Assembly (NCBI RefSeq): GCF_003858455.1
Contig: NZ_RQZF01000007.1
Location: forward strand, 38,819-102,818
Direction of reading: 5' to 3'
Length of the DNA stretch: 64,000 nt
Origin: Schaalia canis
GTDB lineage: Bacteria; Actinomycetota; Actinomycetes; Actinomycetales; Actinomycetaceae
Shown here: positions 1 through 11,331 of the stretch, one piece after another
Numbering within the stretch: position 1 is the stretch's first letter
Layout of the letters: each line of letters starts with the position of its first letter
Position numbers and translations under genes: made by a program
Notes under the pieces: generated by a model
What the model saw: the letters and a program-made list of their open reading frames with translations, nothing else
Databases searched by the model: none
What the model was told of the DNA's origin: nothing

Positions 1-441
1 GTGGCTTTGGAGTATGCGGGGAAGCGCGGGCCTTTCGAAGTGCTTTTGCGTAGCGCTGTCGCATCGACAGGAAAGCCTGTTCCGGTACCCCCAGTGCTTC
101 TTCCGCCAACGGCCCCTGGAATGCAGCGAGTGCCGGTGATTCCCCGGCCCTACCCTCAGCCTGGTCAGGCGGGATCAGCGGGCGCCTACCCTATGACTCC
201 TCCGATGGGGGAGCAGATGCCCTACCAGAGCGCGGCGTCCCCTCAAGCCGCGCCAGCCCACCCTGCTCAGGCCCAAGGCGCGCCAGCCCAGCCTGCGCCA
301 GCTCAATCTGCCCCAGCTCAAACTACCTCGGCCCGCCCTGCTCAGGCCCAACCTGCGCCACAGGCGGCTTTGCCAACTGAGGAAGGATCGGCCTCGGCCT
401 CGCCACAGGAAGGGGAGCCCGGGACCTGGGCGCAGCCTTAA
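1..441 (+). CDS. DUF418-type membrane protein, C-terminal end only (cut by window edge)
   Basis: Only the last 146 residues are in the window; the real start lies upstream. The first 25 or so residues (VALEYAGKRGPFEVLLRSAV) align with the very end of the convergent DUF418 protein encoded at 438-1700 (EVAGRRGPLETLLRQAV), which is how the family is recognised. The conserved end is followed by about 115 residues rich in Pro, Ala and Gln with irregular PAQ repeats, probably a disordered cytoplasmic tail that the neighbour lacks. Its TAA (439-441) overlaps the stop of the convergent gene. The function of DUF418/YeiB-like proteins is poorly known; a transport role is often proposed. Confidence 0.6.
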   Translation: MALEYAGKRGPFEVLLRSAVASTGKPVPVPPVLLPPTAPGMQRVPVIPRPYPQPGQAGSAGAYPMTPPMGEQMPYQSAASPQAAPAHPAQAQGAPAQPAPAQSAPAQTTSARPAQAQPAPQAALPTEEGSASASPQEGEPGTWAQP

Positions 442-1700
442 ACGCGTGGACGCGCGCTTGCAGCGACTGCTTGACGAAGCAGAGTCTCGAGCGGGCCGCG
501 CCTGCCTGCCACTTCCATGGATACACACGCCAGGGCAATGACTGCCCACACCAGCCATGCGATCAGGACGTTAAGGCTTTCTGACATGGCTAAACCGGTG
601 TGCTCAAGCACCAGGAAAAGGAGTGCAAACACTACACTCTGGGCGATGTATGCGGTCATTGAACGTCGCCCGACAGCGGACAATACCCAGCGGATACCTC
701 GTAATTGACCATTGCCCGGAGCGGGGCCAGTCAGCACAGTGATAAGGCTGAGCCATCCCCAGCCGCCAGCCAAACCGCCCAAGGCTGACAGGCAGTACAT
801 CCACCACGTCGGCGCTCCATAGCCGACCTCAGTGAGCGCGCCCACTTGGGCAAGTCCTTGAGGAAGTCCACTGAACATCGCGACGCTCAAGCCGCTCACA
901 GCACTGATGAGGAGTAGACGACGATGCTTTTCAGGGGAAGTGAGGACATCGGTGGAGGCCAAGTAAACCCCGATACTGGTAGCCATAACAACAGCGGTGA
1001 AAACCAGGCCAGCAACGGTGGTCACAAGCCAACCACTGATATTCGATAGGAGCGCCGCACCGCTTCCTTCTAACGTGCGAAAGGGTGGGCTTGCATCCTG
1101 AGAGATGAAAACCCGCAGCGCTGCAGCGGCGATAGAGACGATGAAGAAGGGGGTGGCAATGGCAAGCATCTGTCGATGCTTACCGCGCGATATGAGGCCC
1201 GCACATACAAGGGCAAGGATCCCGTAGGTTCCAATCACCTCGGTGGGGAAGATCAGGCCGTGGACAAAACCGAAGGGCAGCATCCACCAGCCGCGTCGGC
1301 GCAGCAAGCGGCGGGCATCAGCCTGAGCGTCTTCAAGGGCTGTCCCAGTTTCCCGGTAGGCACTGCCCCCGTGAGCAGTGTTCTCGTGAGCAGTGTCCTC
1401 GTGATCTGTGGGCGAGGTGTTCGTGCTGTGCAGTTGATGAGTGATTCGACGACGAGCCATGACGGCCAACCCAAAGCCAAACAGCATGGCGAACAGTGGG
1501 TAGGCGCGTACATCTACCAGGCCTACTCTGAGTACGGTGAACACGGCATCAAGGGTGGTGGGGGTGGCCTGGACGGGCACAAGCTGGGACCACAGGCCGA
1601 CATGCGCCAGGGAAATAAGGATGAGCATGACTCCGCGCGCAACATCGGGAGCGGGGTAGCGGACTGTGTTTCCGCCGGTGAATGACCGATTGGAGCCCAT
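438..1700 (-). CDS. DUF418 family (YeiB-like) integral membrane protein
   Basis: 420 residues, starting at the ATG read from 1700. The N-terminus (VRYPAPDVARGVMLILISLAHVG) and the DVRAYPLFAMLFGFGLAVMARRR segment are typical of the YeiB/DUF418 acyltransferase-3-like membrane family. Several hydrophobic helices follow, and the end (MEVAGRRGPLETLLRQA) is the conserved C-terminal signature. A charged loop at about residues 88-125, rich in His, Thr and Glu, interrupts the family core. The gene converges on a paralogue whose stop overlaps its own by two bases, so the pair looks like an inverted duplication. No substrate can be deduced. Confidence 0.75.
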   Translation of the reverse strand: MGSNRSFTGGNTVRYPAPDVARGVMLILISLAHVGLWSQLVPVQATPTTLDAVFTVLRVGLVDVRAYPLFAMLFGFGLAVMARRRITHQLHSTNTSPTDHEDTAHENTAHGGSAYRETGTALEDAQADARRLLRRRGWWMLPFGFVHGLIFPTEVIGTYGILALVCAGLISRGKHRQMLAIATPFFIVSIAAAALRVFISQDASPPFRTLEGSGAALLSNISGWLVTTVAGLVFTAVVMATSIGVYLASTDVLTSPEKHRRLLLISAVSGLSVAMFSGLPQGLAQVGALTEVGYGAPTWWMYCLSALGGLAGGWGWLSLITVLTGPAPGNGQLRGIRWVLSAVGRRSMTAYIAQSVVFALLFLVLEHTGLAMSESLNVLIAWLVWAVIALACVSMEVAGRRGPLETLLRQAVAASARPRV

Positions 1701-2250
1701 GGCATGAGACTAGCAGGAGCGAACAGGCGCTGAATAGGCAGGTGAATTACTGAAGGTGTGGTGGCGCTTATGCCAATTCCTTGTGCTCACGCTAGATGGG
1801 ACAAGAAGTGATTGTCGCCTGCTTTCCTGTTGCCGAGTGGTAGCTATCCGGGCAGGAGACATTTTTCTGTGCTGGGCGGCACAGAATTTCCGGTAGCAAA
1901 ACAAAGTTGAGTGGAGTAGGCTCAACTTTGTTAGTGGGGTGCCAGAAGAACACGCACGCCCACACCAGCACAACCGTCATACCGGCCTGCATGCAGTGCC
2001 GACACCCCCGCGCTGACCAGCCCTCCCTCAAGCAGAGGGGCGGAACGAGTACAAGCGGGACGAGAAGAAGTCACCACTATCAATCAGCAGACTTTTCATC
2101 CGTCGGTTGATAGCCCCTCGCGCCCTATGTGCCAACCGCAGCCGCCCTCGACGCAGCGATAGTGAAGCGACGTCCTCGGCACGGCATGCTCGGCAAGCCA
2201 GACTCAACGGGCGGCACCATGCAGGCCCCAACAACCTCAAAGGAGGCACC
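1701..2250. other. Non-coding region upstream of clpB
   Basis: This 550-base stretch has no convincing gene. Its visible elements are the HAIR-like dyad at 1906-1926 and a weaker 7-base dyad, CTATCAA at 2077-2083 facing TTGATAG at 2107-2113. The open reading frame of clpB extends up to 2107, but the ribosome-binding site at about 2239 places the real start at 2251. Confidence 0.6.
1901..1931. promoter_or_regulatory. HspR-type (HAIR-like) inverted repeat upstream of clpB
   Basis: An exact 11-base dyad, ACAAAGTTGAG and CTCAACTTTGT, is separated by 9 bases. Its centre, GTTGAGT-N7-GCTCAAC at 1906-1926, keeps the spacing and most bases of the HspR operator CTTGAGT-N7-ACTCAAG known in Streptomyces and Mycobacterium. 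It lies 325 bases before clpB, a classical HspR target. It could instead be a plain hairpin, since the run of T expected of a terminator is missing. Confidence 0.45.
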
Positions 2251-4863
<2,613 letters not shown>

Positions 4864-4880
4864 TTAGCCTGAAGCCTGAA

Positions 4881-4919
4881 GGATGGGATAGCACAAATGT
4901 GTGCTATCCCATCCTTTTT
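4881..4919 (+). terminator. Rho-independent terminator of clpB
   Basis: GGATGGGATAGCACA pairs perfectly with GTGTGCTATCCCATCC around a short AAAT loop and is followed directly by TTTTT. It begins 18 bases after the clpB stop. Confidence 0.9.
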
Positions 4920-5169
4920 CTCGCATTGAAAAATTGAGCATTTGGTCAAAAACTGGGTAAATCCTTGTCATTATCAGGGAATACTCTCTGTCCGAAAGAA
5001 AGTCGATTAGTTTTCGCTCTCATTCACTAGTTCTTAAGGCTTGCCTGAACGCTGTTTGAGGGGAGAGAATGGGGCAAGTAGATTGTTTAGCTAAAACACC
5101 CACACAGTGTGAAAGTCTGTCCTATAATGCAGCATCCCCTGCCGGGATGCTGTGAAGAATGGAGTAAAC
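4920..5169. promoter_or_regulatory. Promoter and leader dyad of the TetR regulator gene
   Basis: AT-rich intergenic region. A good -10 box, TATAAT, is at 5123-5128; no clear -35 is visible. Directly after it, CAGCATCCC (5130-5138) and GGGATGCTG (5144-5152) form a 9-base dyad with a 5-base loop. The dyad falls on the expected transcription start and just before GGAG at 5161, so it could be the operator for autoregulation or a hairpin in the leader. Confidence 0.5.
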
Positions 5170-5910
5170 ATGCCGGAGGGACGCAAACCCAAAGGATCGT
5201 ATTCCGTGGGCATTGCGACACGCGAAGCCATCCTTAAGTCAGCGACCGAACTGATTGCGCAAGTCGGATATCACGGCATTGCCCTGCGCGATCTAGCCCG
5301 CCACGTTGGCATCTCCCACCCGGCAGTTATCTATCACTTCCCCAATAAGGAAGCTCTCATCCGAGCAGTCATTGTCCGCTGGGAAGACGCCTACGGCGCA
5401 ATTGACGTCGAGATTGATCCCAACACCGATGAATTAGTCATTCATGGGCTGAAGATCAAATCATATCGGGAACTCGCTATTTGCCTCATGCGGCTTGCAA
5501 AACGCGAAGACGCAGACGTGGTGCTCGGCCTGTCAGCAATTGTTGCCTGCGAAGCCACCGCCAACGATCACCCCGTACGCGAATACATCAACGCTCGACG
5601 TGAACTCATCCTTGACTTCCTCGCCTCCCAGGCAGAAAAGGACCGAGAAAAAGGAGCGCTTGAGTTCCTCATGCCAGCCGAACGCATGGCCGACATGATT
5701 CTCACCTTCTGGCAGGGGACAGGACTGCAATCACGGTATATGGTGAAGAGTGACAGTTCGCTGGACGTCATCGCGAGCTTCCTGGCCACCTGCATCGTGC
5801 AGTTAAAGATCACGCCGGATGCCCTCGTAGAGTTCAGCGGACAAATATCGGAAGATATCGCTGACGTCTACGTGAGGGTGATGCACTTTGTTCGCCACAT
5901 CTCTGAGTGA
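5170..5910 (+). CDS. TetR/AcrR family transcriptional regulator
   Basis: 246 residues from the ATG at 5170, preceded by GGAG at 5161-5164; a GTG at 5152 in the same frame lies inside the upstream dyad and is less likely. The N-terminal helix-turn-helix is typical: ATREAILKSATELIAQVGYHGIALRDLARHVGISHPAVIYHFPNKEAL, with recognition helix around HPAVIYHF. The C-terminal two thirds is the ligand-binding helical part and has no assigned ligand. It overlaps the start of the following serine hydrolase by 23 bases, so the two are likely co-transcribed. Autoregulation through the dyad at 5130-5152 is plausible but inferred. Confidence 0.85.
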   Translation: MPEGRKPKGSYSVGIATREAILKSATELIAQVGYHGIALRDLARHVGISHPAVIYHFPNKEALIRAVIVRWEDAYGAIDVEIDPNTDELVIHGLKIKSYRELAICLMRLAKREDADVVLGLSAIVACEATANDHPVREYINARRELILDFLASQAEKDREKGALEFLMPAERMADMILTFWQGTGLQSRYMVKSDSSLDVIASFLATCIVQLKITPDALVEFSGQISEDIADVYVRVMHFVRHISE

Positions 5911-6694
5911 CTTTCCTGTCCCCTTCGAACACGCCTACGCCCTCTTCACCCCAGACGAAACCCTCCTACGAGACGGCGCCCAACGGCGAACCTACCCCCT
6001 GGCCTCCGTCAGCAAACTCTTCTCCGCATACGGTGCGCTGATCGCCATTGACGGCGGCTACCTCAGCCTCGACACCCCCGCAGGCCCCGACGGAGCCACC
6101 ATCCGCCACCTCCTCGCCCACGCCTCCGGCCTGCCCTACGAGTCCCGCGAAGCACAAGTAGAAGTCGGCAAACGCCGCATCTACTCCAATGCGGGCTTTG
6201 AAATCCTGGCCGAGGCCGTGGCCGCCGCAACCGGCACCGCCTTCAACCAATGGGTAGCGCAGACAGTTTTTGAACCTCTGGGCCTGCATGACACGGTCTT
6301 CGAAGGGTCGCCCGCACACGGCATCACCTCCTCACTTGCCGACCTGGTGACCTTCGGCCAAGAGCTCCTTGCCCCCCGCCTGCTCACCCCCGCCATGTAC
6401 ATGGACGCCGTCACCCCCCACTTCGCTGAACTAGCAGGCGTTGTGCCCGGGTATGGACGCTACCGCCAATGCCTCTGGGGCCTGGGCATGGAAATCCACG
6501 GCGACAAAGACCCCCACTGGATGCCACGGGGAGCCTCACCCCAGGCCTTCGGACACTTCGGCGTCACCGGATCCTTCCTCTGGATCGACCCCATCGAAAA
6601 AATCGGCGCAGCATTCCTCGGCACAGAACCCTTCGGCCCCTGGCACAAGGACAACTGGGCCAACTTCAACGATGCCCTAACCTCCGGGCGCTGA
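5888..6694 (+). CDS. Serine hydrolase of the beta-lactamase/penicillin-binding-like family
   Basis: 268 residues. The start is taken as the TTG at 5888 inside the end of the TetR gene, with GAGGGTG about 8 bases before it. The class C-like active-site set is visible: SxxK as SVSK at residues 40-43 (ASVSKLFSAYG), Tyr-Ser-Asn at about residue 99 (RIYSNAGFEILAEA), and an HFGVTG segment near the C-terminus in the HxG position. The strand DGATIRHLLAHASGLPYE is the family signature after the nucleophile. No signal peptide is seen, so it is probably cytoplasmic and an esterase or peptidase rather than a true antibiotic hydrolase. Shorter than most relatives (300-400 residues). Confidence 0.8.
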   Translation: MFATSLSDFPVPFEHAYALFTPDETLLRDGAQRRTYPLASVSKLFSAYGALIAIDGGYLSLDTPAGPDGATIRHLLAHASGLPYESREAQVEVGKRRIYSNAGFEILAEAVAAATGTAFNQWVAQTVFEPLGLHDTVFEGSPAHGITSSLADLVTFGQELLAPRLLTPAMYMDAVTPHFAELAGVVPGYGRYRQCLWGLGMEIHGDKDPHWMPRGASPQAFGHFGVTGSFLWIDPIEKIGAAFLGTEPFGPWHKDNWANFNDALTSGR

Positions 6695-6789
6695 CAGTGC
6701 AGCCCTAGCCCGTAGAGTGGCAGCCTACCTGGTGGCGTCTGCTGCCCGTTGGTTGCTGAATGCGCAGTGTTGGTTATTGATCGTTGGCG

Positions 6790-7584
6790 TTAGTCAACGT
6801 CCACGATCACCGGCACATGATCGGACGCGCCCTTGCCCTTACGCTCATTTCGGTCAATCTCCGCCGATCGCACAGCCTCGGCCAAAGCAGGGGAAGCGTA
6901 AATGAAGTCAATACGCATCCCCTCATTCTTCGGGAAACGCAGCTTCTGATAATCCCAGTAGGTGTAGTTATCCACGCGCTCGCGGGTCACTTCCGCCCAG
7001 CCATCTTCGGCGAAGGCAAAGAAGGCCGCGCGCTCGGCCTCGGACACATGCGTGGCGCCCTCGAAAGCCGCCATATCCCACACATCATGGTCAAAGGGCG
7101 CAATATTCCAATCACCCACCAGAGCAATACGAGCGTTGGGATCAGCCTCCAGCCACATCTTTGCCTCGGCGCGCAAGGCGGCCAACCACTCCAACTTGTA
7201 GGGGTAATGCGGATTATCCAACTCGCGCCCATTGGGCACATACAGGCTCCACACGGTGGTGCGCTGCCCGGCCTCGTCCTCCACGGTCACACCCAAGGCG
7301 CGCGCTTCGACAACAGCGGGATCACCCCACGTGGGCTGAGCAGGGAACTCCTGGCGTACCTCCACAATCGGCAGACGGCTCGCCACCGCCACACCATTCC
7401 ACTGATTCAAGCCATGAACGGCAACATGATACCCGGCTTCCTCAAAAGCCTGGGCGGGGAACTGTTCAGGTTTGCACTTAATCTCCTGCATAGCCAGCAC
7501 ATCCGTGCCCGAGCGCTCCAGGAAAGCAATAACCCGATCAACGCGGGTGCGAATGGAGTTAACGTTCCAGGTGGTAATCCTCAT
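6790..7584 (-). CDS. xth: Exodeoxyribonuclease III (AP endonuclease)
   Basis: 264 residues from the ATG read at 7584, where the standard N-terminus MRITTWNVNSIRTR begins; the longer frame to 7647 adds an unlikely tail. The enzyme repairs abasic sites and trims 3' ends of double-stranded DNA. Exonuclease-endonuclease-phosphatase motifs are all present: the QEIKC glutamate that binds metal, the NGRELDNPHYPYKLEWL segment, GDWNIAPFDHDVW, and the C-terminal MRIDFIYAS and SDHVPVIVD with the catalytic Asp-His pair. Length is normal for bacterial ExoIII. It stands alone, between convergent and divergent neighbours. Confidence 0.93.
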   Translation of the reverse strand: MRITTWNVNSIRTRVDRVIAFLERSGTDVLAMQEIKCKPEQFPAQAFEEAGYHVAVHGLNQWNGVAVASRLPIVEVRQEFPAQPTWGDPAVVEARALGVTVEDEAGQRTTVWSLYVPNGRELDNPHYPYKLEWLAALRAEAKMWLEADPNARIALVGDWNIAPFDHDVWDMAAFEGATHVSEAERAAFFAFAEDGWAEVTRERVDNYTYWDYQKLRFPKNEGMRIDFIYASPALAEAVRSAEIDRNERKGKGASDHVPVIVDVD

Positions 7585-7640
7585 GGGCACTAGCCTACGG
7601 GAGGGCAGGCGGAGGTGGCGGTATGGAGGCACAAGGTGGG

Positions 7641-7706
7641 ACTTCACACCAGCTTCGTACTGAACTTCGTACTCAGCTTCGCACTAGTACGAAGTAGGTG
7701 TGAAGT
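7641..7706. repeat. Nested inverted repeats between xth and the SDR gene
   Basis: ACTTCACACC (7641-7650) pairs with GGTGTGAAGT (7697-7706), and inside this ACTTCGTACT (7664-7673) pairs with AGTACGAAGT (7686-7695). AGCTTCGTACTGAACTTCGTACT also repeats the inner arm directly. The region lies between the two divergent genes (xth leftward, SDR rightward), so an operator or cruciform is more likely than a terminator. The rest of 7585-7868 holds nothing recognisable. Confidence 0.6.
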
Positions 7707-7868
7707 TCTGCTGTGCTTGCGTGTGACTTCAGGGCGGATTCGTAGGTCTTGGGTCTTGGAAAGCCGCTGGATGCACATGCGGAAACATAGCTGCCGGAAC
7801 GCCGGGGTGAGGTAATAGCACTGCAGCCGTTTCAAGAACGTCGACTGAAAACACGTAGCATTGCACCC

Positions 7869-8642
7869 ATGGGTACCGCATTAGTCACCGGAGCAACCTC
7901 CGGCATTGGTGAAGAGTTTTGTTGGCAACTGGCTGCCGCCGGGCACGACCTTGTGCTTGTCGCGCGCAACGAAGAACGCCTTGAGGCTCTAGCCAACGAC
8001 CTGCGCATGATTGCCGGAGTAAGCGCCGAAGTTATTCCGGCTGATCTGTCAGAGCGTGAGGATTGCGAGCGCGTATGTGCCCGCCTAGACGTTGGCCTCG
8101 GAGAGGCACTCCCACCTGTAGGGCTACTTTTCAATAACGCCGGATACGCCCTGGGAGAATCCTTCCTCACCAACGACTTCGACGCCGAAGAAGCTGCCCT
8201 GGACGTCATGGTCCGAGCCGTCATGATGCTTTCCCATCACGCCGCACGCTCCATGAGCGCTCGCGGACGTGGAGCCATCCTCAATGTCTCATCGGTAGCA
8301 GCGGTGACCGGCATGGGTGTGTATGGCGCTCACAAGGCATGGGTTCGGGCCTTCACCGAAGCCTTATCCCAGGATTTGCGGGGAAGCGGTGTGACGGCCA
8401 CCTGCGTGAGCCCCGGCCCCACCTTGACGAACTTCCATGAGCGCACGGGTATGAGCTACGAGGACATGCCCACCTGGGCGTGGACCTCGGCCGAGCAGGT
8501 TGTCACCGAAGCTCTTGATGCGGTGCGCCGTGGACAAAAGCATGTCACGCCAGGTGCCCAGTACAAGGTGGCGCAGCTTGCGGTGCGGTTGGCTCCGCGC
8601 GGCCTCGTGCACAAGGTGACGGGGCTGTTCCCGCATATGTGA
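7869..8642 (+). CDS. Short-chain dehydrogenase/reductase
   Basis: 257 residues from the ATG at 7869. The classical SDR motifs appear in order: the cofactor loop TGATSGIG (residues 7-14), NNAG in LLFNNAGYALG, the catalytic Ser in LNVSSVAAVTG, and YxxxK as YGAHK. Arg in the VLVARNEERLE strand suggests NADPH rather than NADH. The product belongs to the DltE/YdfG-like cytoplasmic oxidoreductases; the substrate cannot be named. Large nested hairpins follow the gene. Confidence 0.88.
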   Translation: MGTALVTGATSGIGEEFCWQLAAAGHDLVLVARNEERLEALANDLRMIAGVSAEVIPADLSEREDCERVCARLDVGLGEALPPVGLLFNNAGYALGESFLTNDFDAEEAALDVMVRAVMMLSHHAARSMSARGRGAILNVSSVAAVTGMGVYGAHKAWVRAFTEALSQDLRGSGVTATCVSPGPTLTNFHERTGMSYEDMPTWAWTSAEQVVTEALDAVRRGQKHVTPGAQYKVAQLAVRLAPRGLVHKVTGLFPHM

Positions 8643-8675
8643 CGAGGGCTGGGCCAATCGGTCAGTGCGGGTTAT

Positions 8676-8757
8676 CGCCTTAAGTACGGGTTAGCGCAGT
8701 GTGTACATGGTGTGCCGCGTACACACTGCGCTAAAGCGTACATAAAGCATTAAGGCG
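8676..8757. terminator. Large nested dyad between convergent genes
   Basis: A perfect 15-base stem, TAGCGCAGTGTGTAC (8692-8706) and GTACACACTGCGCTA (8719-8733), lies inside an outer 8-base dyad, CGCCTTAA (8676-8683) and TTAAGGCG (8750-8757). It separates the SDR gene from the convergent pyrE-like gene and probably stops transcription from both sides, although no T run follows. From 8760 to 8870 there is a short degenerate repeat based on CCCCAAGCCAC. Confidence 0.6.
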
Positions 8758-8869
8758 TACGGCCAACCTCAAGCCATCCGAGCCTCAAGCCAACTGAGAC
8801 CCGAACCAGCTCGGCCACCAGCCAACTGAGCCCCAAGCCACCTAGGCCCCAAGCCACCTTGGCCCCAAA

Positions 8870-9436
8870 TCAGGCCAGCCCCAAGTCCTCCAAGCCCAGA
8901 GCGTAGAAGTAGGGGAAGCCCTCTGCCTCGATCTTTTCCTTCGCTCCGGTTGCGCGGTCGACGATGACGGCCACAGCCAACACCTCAGCACCGGCTTCAC
9001 GCAGGGCGCGCGCAGCTTCCAAGGGTGAGCCGCCCGTGGTGGAGGTGTCCTCCAGGACGATGACGCGACGGCCTGCAACATCGGGGCCTTCAATCTGGCG
9101 CTTCATGCCGTGATCCTTCGCGGCCTTGCGAACCACGAAAGCATCCACATCCAGGCCACGTGATGCGGCAGCGTGCAGCATGGCGGTAGCCACAGGATCG
9201 GCACCCATGGTTAGGCCACCAACGGCGTCGTAGTCGCCGGGGGCGAAGCCGGATTCTTCCAGCAGGTCAAGCATGACGTGCCCGATCAGAGGCGCAGCCT
9301 CATGGTGCAGTGTCGCGCGACGCATATCCACGTAGAAGTCGGATTCGAGGCCGGAAGCCAGGGTGACTTTTTCGTGGATGACTGCGAGTTCGCGGACCAG
9401 TTCGGACAGGCGTGCCTTGTGGGAATCATTCGTCAT
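8870..9436 (-). CDS. pyrE: Orotate phosphoribosyltransferase-like protein
   Basis: 188 residues from the ATG read at 9436 (MTNDSHKARLSELVRELAV); a longer frame to 9496 has no better start. OPRTase joins orotate and PRPP to give OMP in pyrimidine synthesis. The PRPP-binding motif VIVLEDTSTTGGSPLEA is clear, and the N-terminal KVTLASGLESDFYVDMRR and FVVRKAAKDHGMKRQIEG segments match the family (catalytic loop Lys and His). Length is slightly short but complete. It is not next to other pyr genes, so a related purine or pyrimidine PRTase role cannot be excluded. Confidence 0.82.
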   Translation of the reverse strand: MTNDSHKARLSELVRELAVIHEKVTLASGLESDFYVDMRRATLHHEAAPLIGHVMLDLLEESGFAPGDYDAVGGLTMGADPVATAMLHAAASRGLDVDAFVVRKAAKDHGMKRQIEGPDVAGRRVIVLEDTSTTGGSPLEAARALREAGAEVLAVAVIVDRATGAKEKIEAEGFPYFYALGLEDLGLA

Positions 9437-9569
9437 AGTGCTAAGCCTAGCGTTTTCAGAGGAGTATCCACCTCGCTGGTCATGGGGAGTGGGCATGACG
9501 GTGCTGCGACTCTATGGCTGGTTGTGGCTTCTGAGGCGGACACGGAGGGGAGGTGAACCCCGTAGGTCC

Positions 9570-10391
9570 TCAGTGTCCGCCCTCAATCAACTCAATGAGC
9601 TCGCCGATGCCGGTGTGAATACCGAAGGGGCGGAAGGGGAAGTTCTCCACCTGCTCAATTGTGGTTGAGCCTGAGAGCACCAGGTGCGTGCGCAGGCCAG
9701 CTTCAACACCGGCTTGAATGTCGGTGTCCATGCGGTCGCCAACCATGGCGGCATGCTCGGAGTGGGCGCCGATCTTATTGAGGCCAGCGCGGATCATGAC
9801 GGGATTGGGCTTGCCGACGAAGTAGGGTGAGCGGCCTGTAGCTGCTTGGATCATGGCGGCGATTGCGCCGGTGGCAGGCAGGGTGCCTTCGTCGGAGGGG
9901 CCGGTTACGTCGGGGTTGGTCGCAATGAACTTGGCACCTTTTTCGATCAGGCGAATAGCGCGGGTGATGGCGTTGAAGTCATAGGAGCGGGTTTCGCCCA
10001 GCACCACATATTCAGGGTCCTGGTCGGTCATGATGTAGCCCGCCGCGTGTAGGGCGGTGGTGAGGCCAGCCTCACCAATGGCAAAGGCTGTGGATCGCGG
10101 GGACTGCTGGTGCAAGAAGGCGGCGGTGGCGTTTGCGGAGGTCCAGATGCGTTCTTCGGGGACGTGCAGGCCGGAGCGCTCCAGGCGTGCGGAAAGGTCG
10201 CGGTTGGTGAAGATGGAGTTGTTGGTCAGGACGAGGAAGGGAATGCCGCGCTGTTCAAGGGCGTCGAGGAATTGTTGTGCGCCGGGGAGGGCTCGGTTTT
10301 CCTTGACGAGGACGCCGTCCATGTCGGAGAGCCAGGCGGAAACGGGAGGGAGGTCGTCGAGAGGCGTGGGGGCAGCATCAATTGTCGTCAT
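9570..10391 (-). CDS. HAD superfamily phosphatase, NagD-like (subfamily IIA)
   Basis: 273 residues from the ATG read at 10391. HAD motif I is AWLSDMDGVLV with the nucleophilic Asp and the acid Asp two residues later; motif II is LVLTNNS; the C-terminal GKPNPVMIRAGLNKIG supplies the motif III Lys; and MVGDRMDTDIQAGVEAG is motif IV. The cap in the middle is the type C2a cap of the NagD group, which dephosphorylates nucleotides and sugar phosphates in the cytoplasm. It reads in the same direction as pyrE, 133 bases upstream of it, so it may share its transcript. Confidence 0.87.
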   Translation of the reverse strand: MTTIDAAPTPLDDLPPVSAWLSDMDGVLVKENRALPGAQQFLDALEQRGIPFLVLTNNSIFTNRDLSARLERSGLHVPEERIWTSANATAAFLHQQSPRSTAFAIGEAGLTTALHAAGYIMTDQDPEYVVLGETRSYDFNAITRAIRLIEKGAKFIATNPDVTGPSDEGTLPATGAIAAMIQAATGRSPYFVGKPNPVMIRAGLNKIGAHSEHAAMVGDRMDTDIQAGVEAGLRTHLVLSGSTTIEQVENFPFRPFGIHTGIGELIELIEGGH

Positions 10392-10491
10392 ACCTCAAAT
10401 GTAGCGCGCATCACTGTGAAAGTCGCCTTCCGGGGTGGTCTTGCCTGCGCCTGGGTGCCGATGTGCAGGGCGGGCGATTACCCTAGAGCAA

Positions 10492-11331
10492 ATGAGCGCA
10501 GAACAAGAGGGAGCAAACGGCGTGGACCCCAAGGGAAATGTCGTAGACGGCGAGGCTGGCGGGCCTGTAGGTGCTGGCGAGGCCGGTGCCTCTGCTGAGA
10601 ACACTGTTCCTGCTGCGTCTGGTACCTCTGCTGAGAGTGCCCCGCCGACCGACCTCGCCCCACCTGTAGAGCACACCTCGCCCGCCAACCTCGCCATCCC
10701 TGCCGACCTCGTCGAACCTGGCGAACAGGTGAGCGTTGGCGTTGGCCCCTGGCCGGGCGGGCGCGAGGCGTGGCCCAAGGGCGACCACTACGACCCCGAA
10801 TTGCTTGAGCATGGGGATCGGCGCAATGTGGAGGACCAGTACCGCTACTGGACGGTGGAGGCTATTAGCGCCGATATTGCCGCCCGTACTCTTCCTTTTG
10901 AGGTGGCCATTGAGAACCTTGGCCATGATTTCAATATTGGCTCCATCGTGCGCACGGCTAATGCCTTGGGGGCGCGGCGCGTGCATATTGTGGGGCGGCG
11001 GCGGTGGAATCGTCGCGGGGCGATGGTCACTGACCGCTACATGCAGGTTGTCCACCACGAGGACGTTGCCGCATTTATTGCCGACTGCCGTGGGCGCGGT
11101 CTGGACGTGGTGGGGATTGATAATACGGAGGGCTCGCTGCCGATTGAGTCTGATGACCTGCGTGGTGAGGTGTGCGTGGTGTTCGGTGAGGAGTCGGCTG
11201 GGTTGAGCGAGCAGATGCGTGCGGAATGTTCGCGAGTGTTGCACATCACTCAGCGAGGTTCTACGCGTTCAATGAATGTGGGGCATGCGGCGGCGATTGC
11301 CATGTGGGCGTGGGTGAAAGCCAACGTGTAG
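10492..11331 (+). CDS. SpoU/TrmH family RNA 2'-O-methyltransferase
   Basis: 279 residues from the ATG at 10492; a GTG at 10435 in frame is less likely. The first 85 or so residues are rich in Ala, Glu and Pro and appear disordered. The SPOUT domain follows: motif 1 in IENLGHDFNIGSIVRTANALGA (Asn and Arg that bind RNA and cofactor), motif 2 in VVFGEESAGLSEQM, and motif 3 in ITQRGSTRSMNVGHAAAIAMW. These form the trefoil knot that binds S-adenosylmethionine. It probably methylates a ribose in rRNA or tRNA; the exact site cannot be deduced. It diverges from the HAD gene. Confidence 0.88.
   Translation: MSAEQEGANGVDPKGNVVDGEAGGPVGAGEAGASAENTVPAASGTSAESAPPTDLAPPVEHTSPANLAIPADLVEPGEQVSVGVGPWPGGREAWPKGDHYDPELLEHGDRRNVEDQYRYWTVEAISADIAARTLPFEVAIENLGHDFNIGSIVRTANALGARRVHIVGRRRWNRRGAMVTDRYMQVVHHEDVAAFIADCRGRGLDVVGIDNTEGSLPIESDDLRGEVCVVFGEESAGLSEQMRAECSRVLHITQRGSTRSMNVGHAAAIAMWAWVKANV

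Noticed and set aside
175..558. Minus-strand frames at the left edge
   Set aside because: Arg and Ser rich shadow of the Pro/Ala/Gln tail on the plus strand; no start signal.
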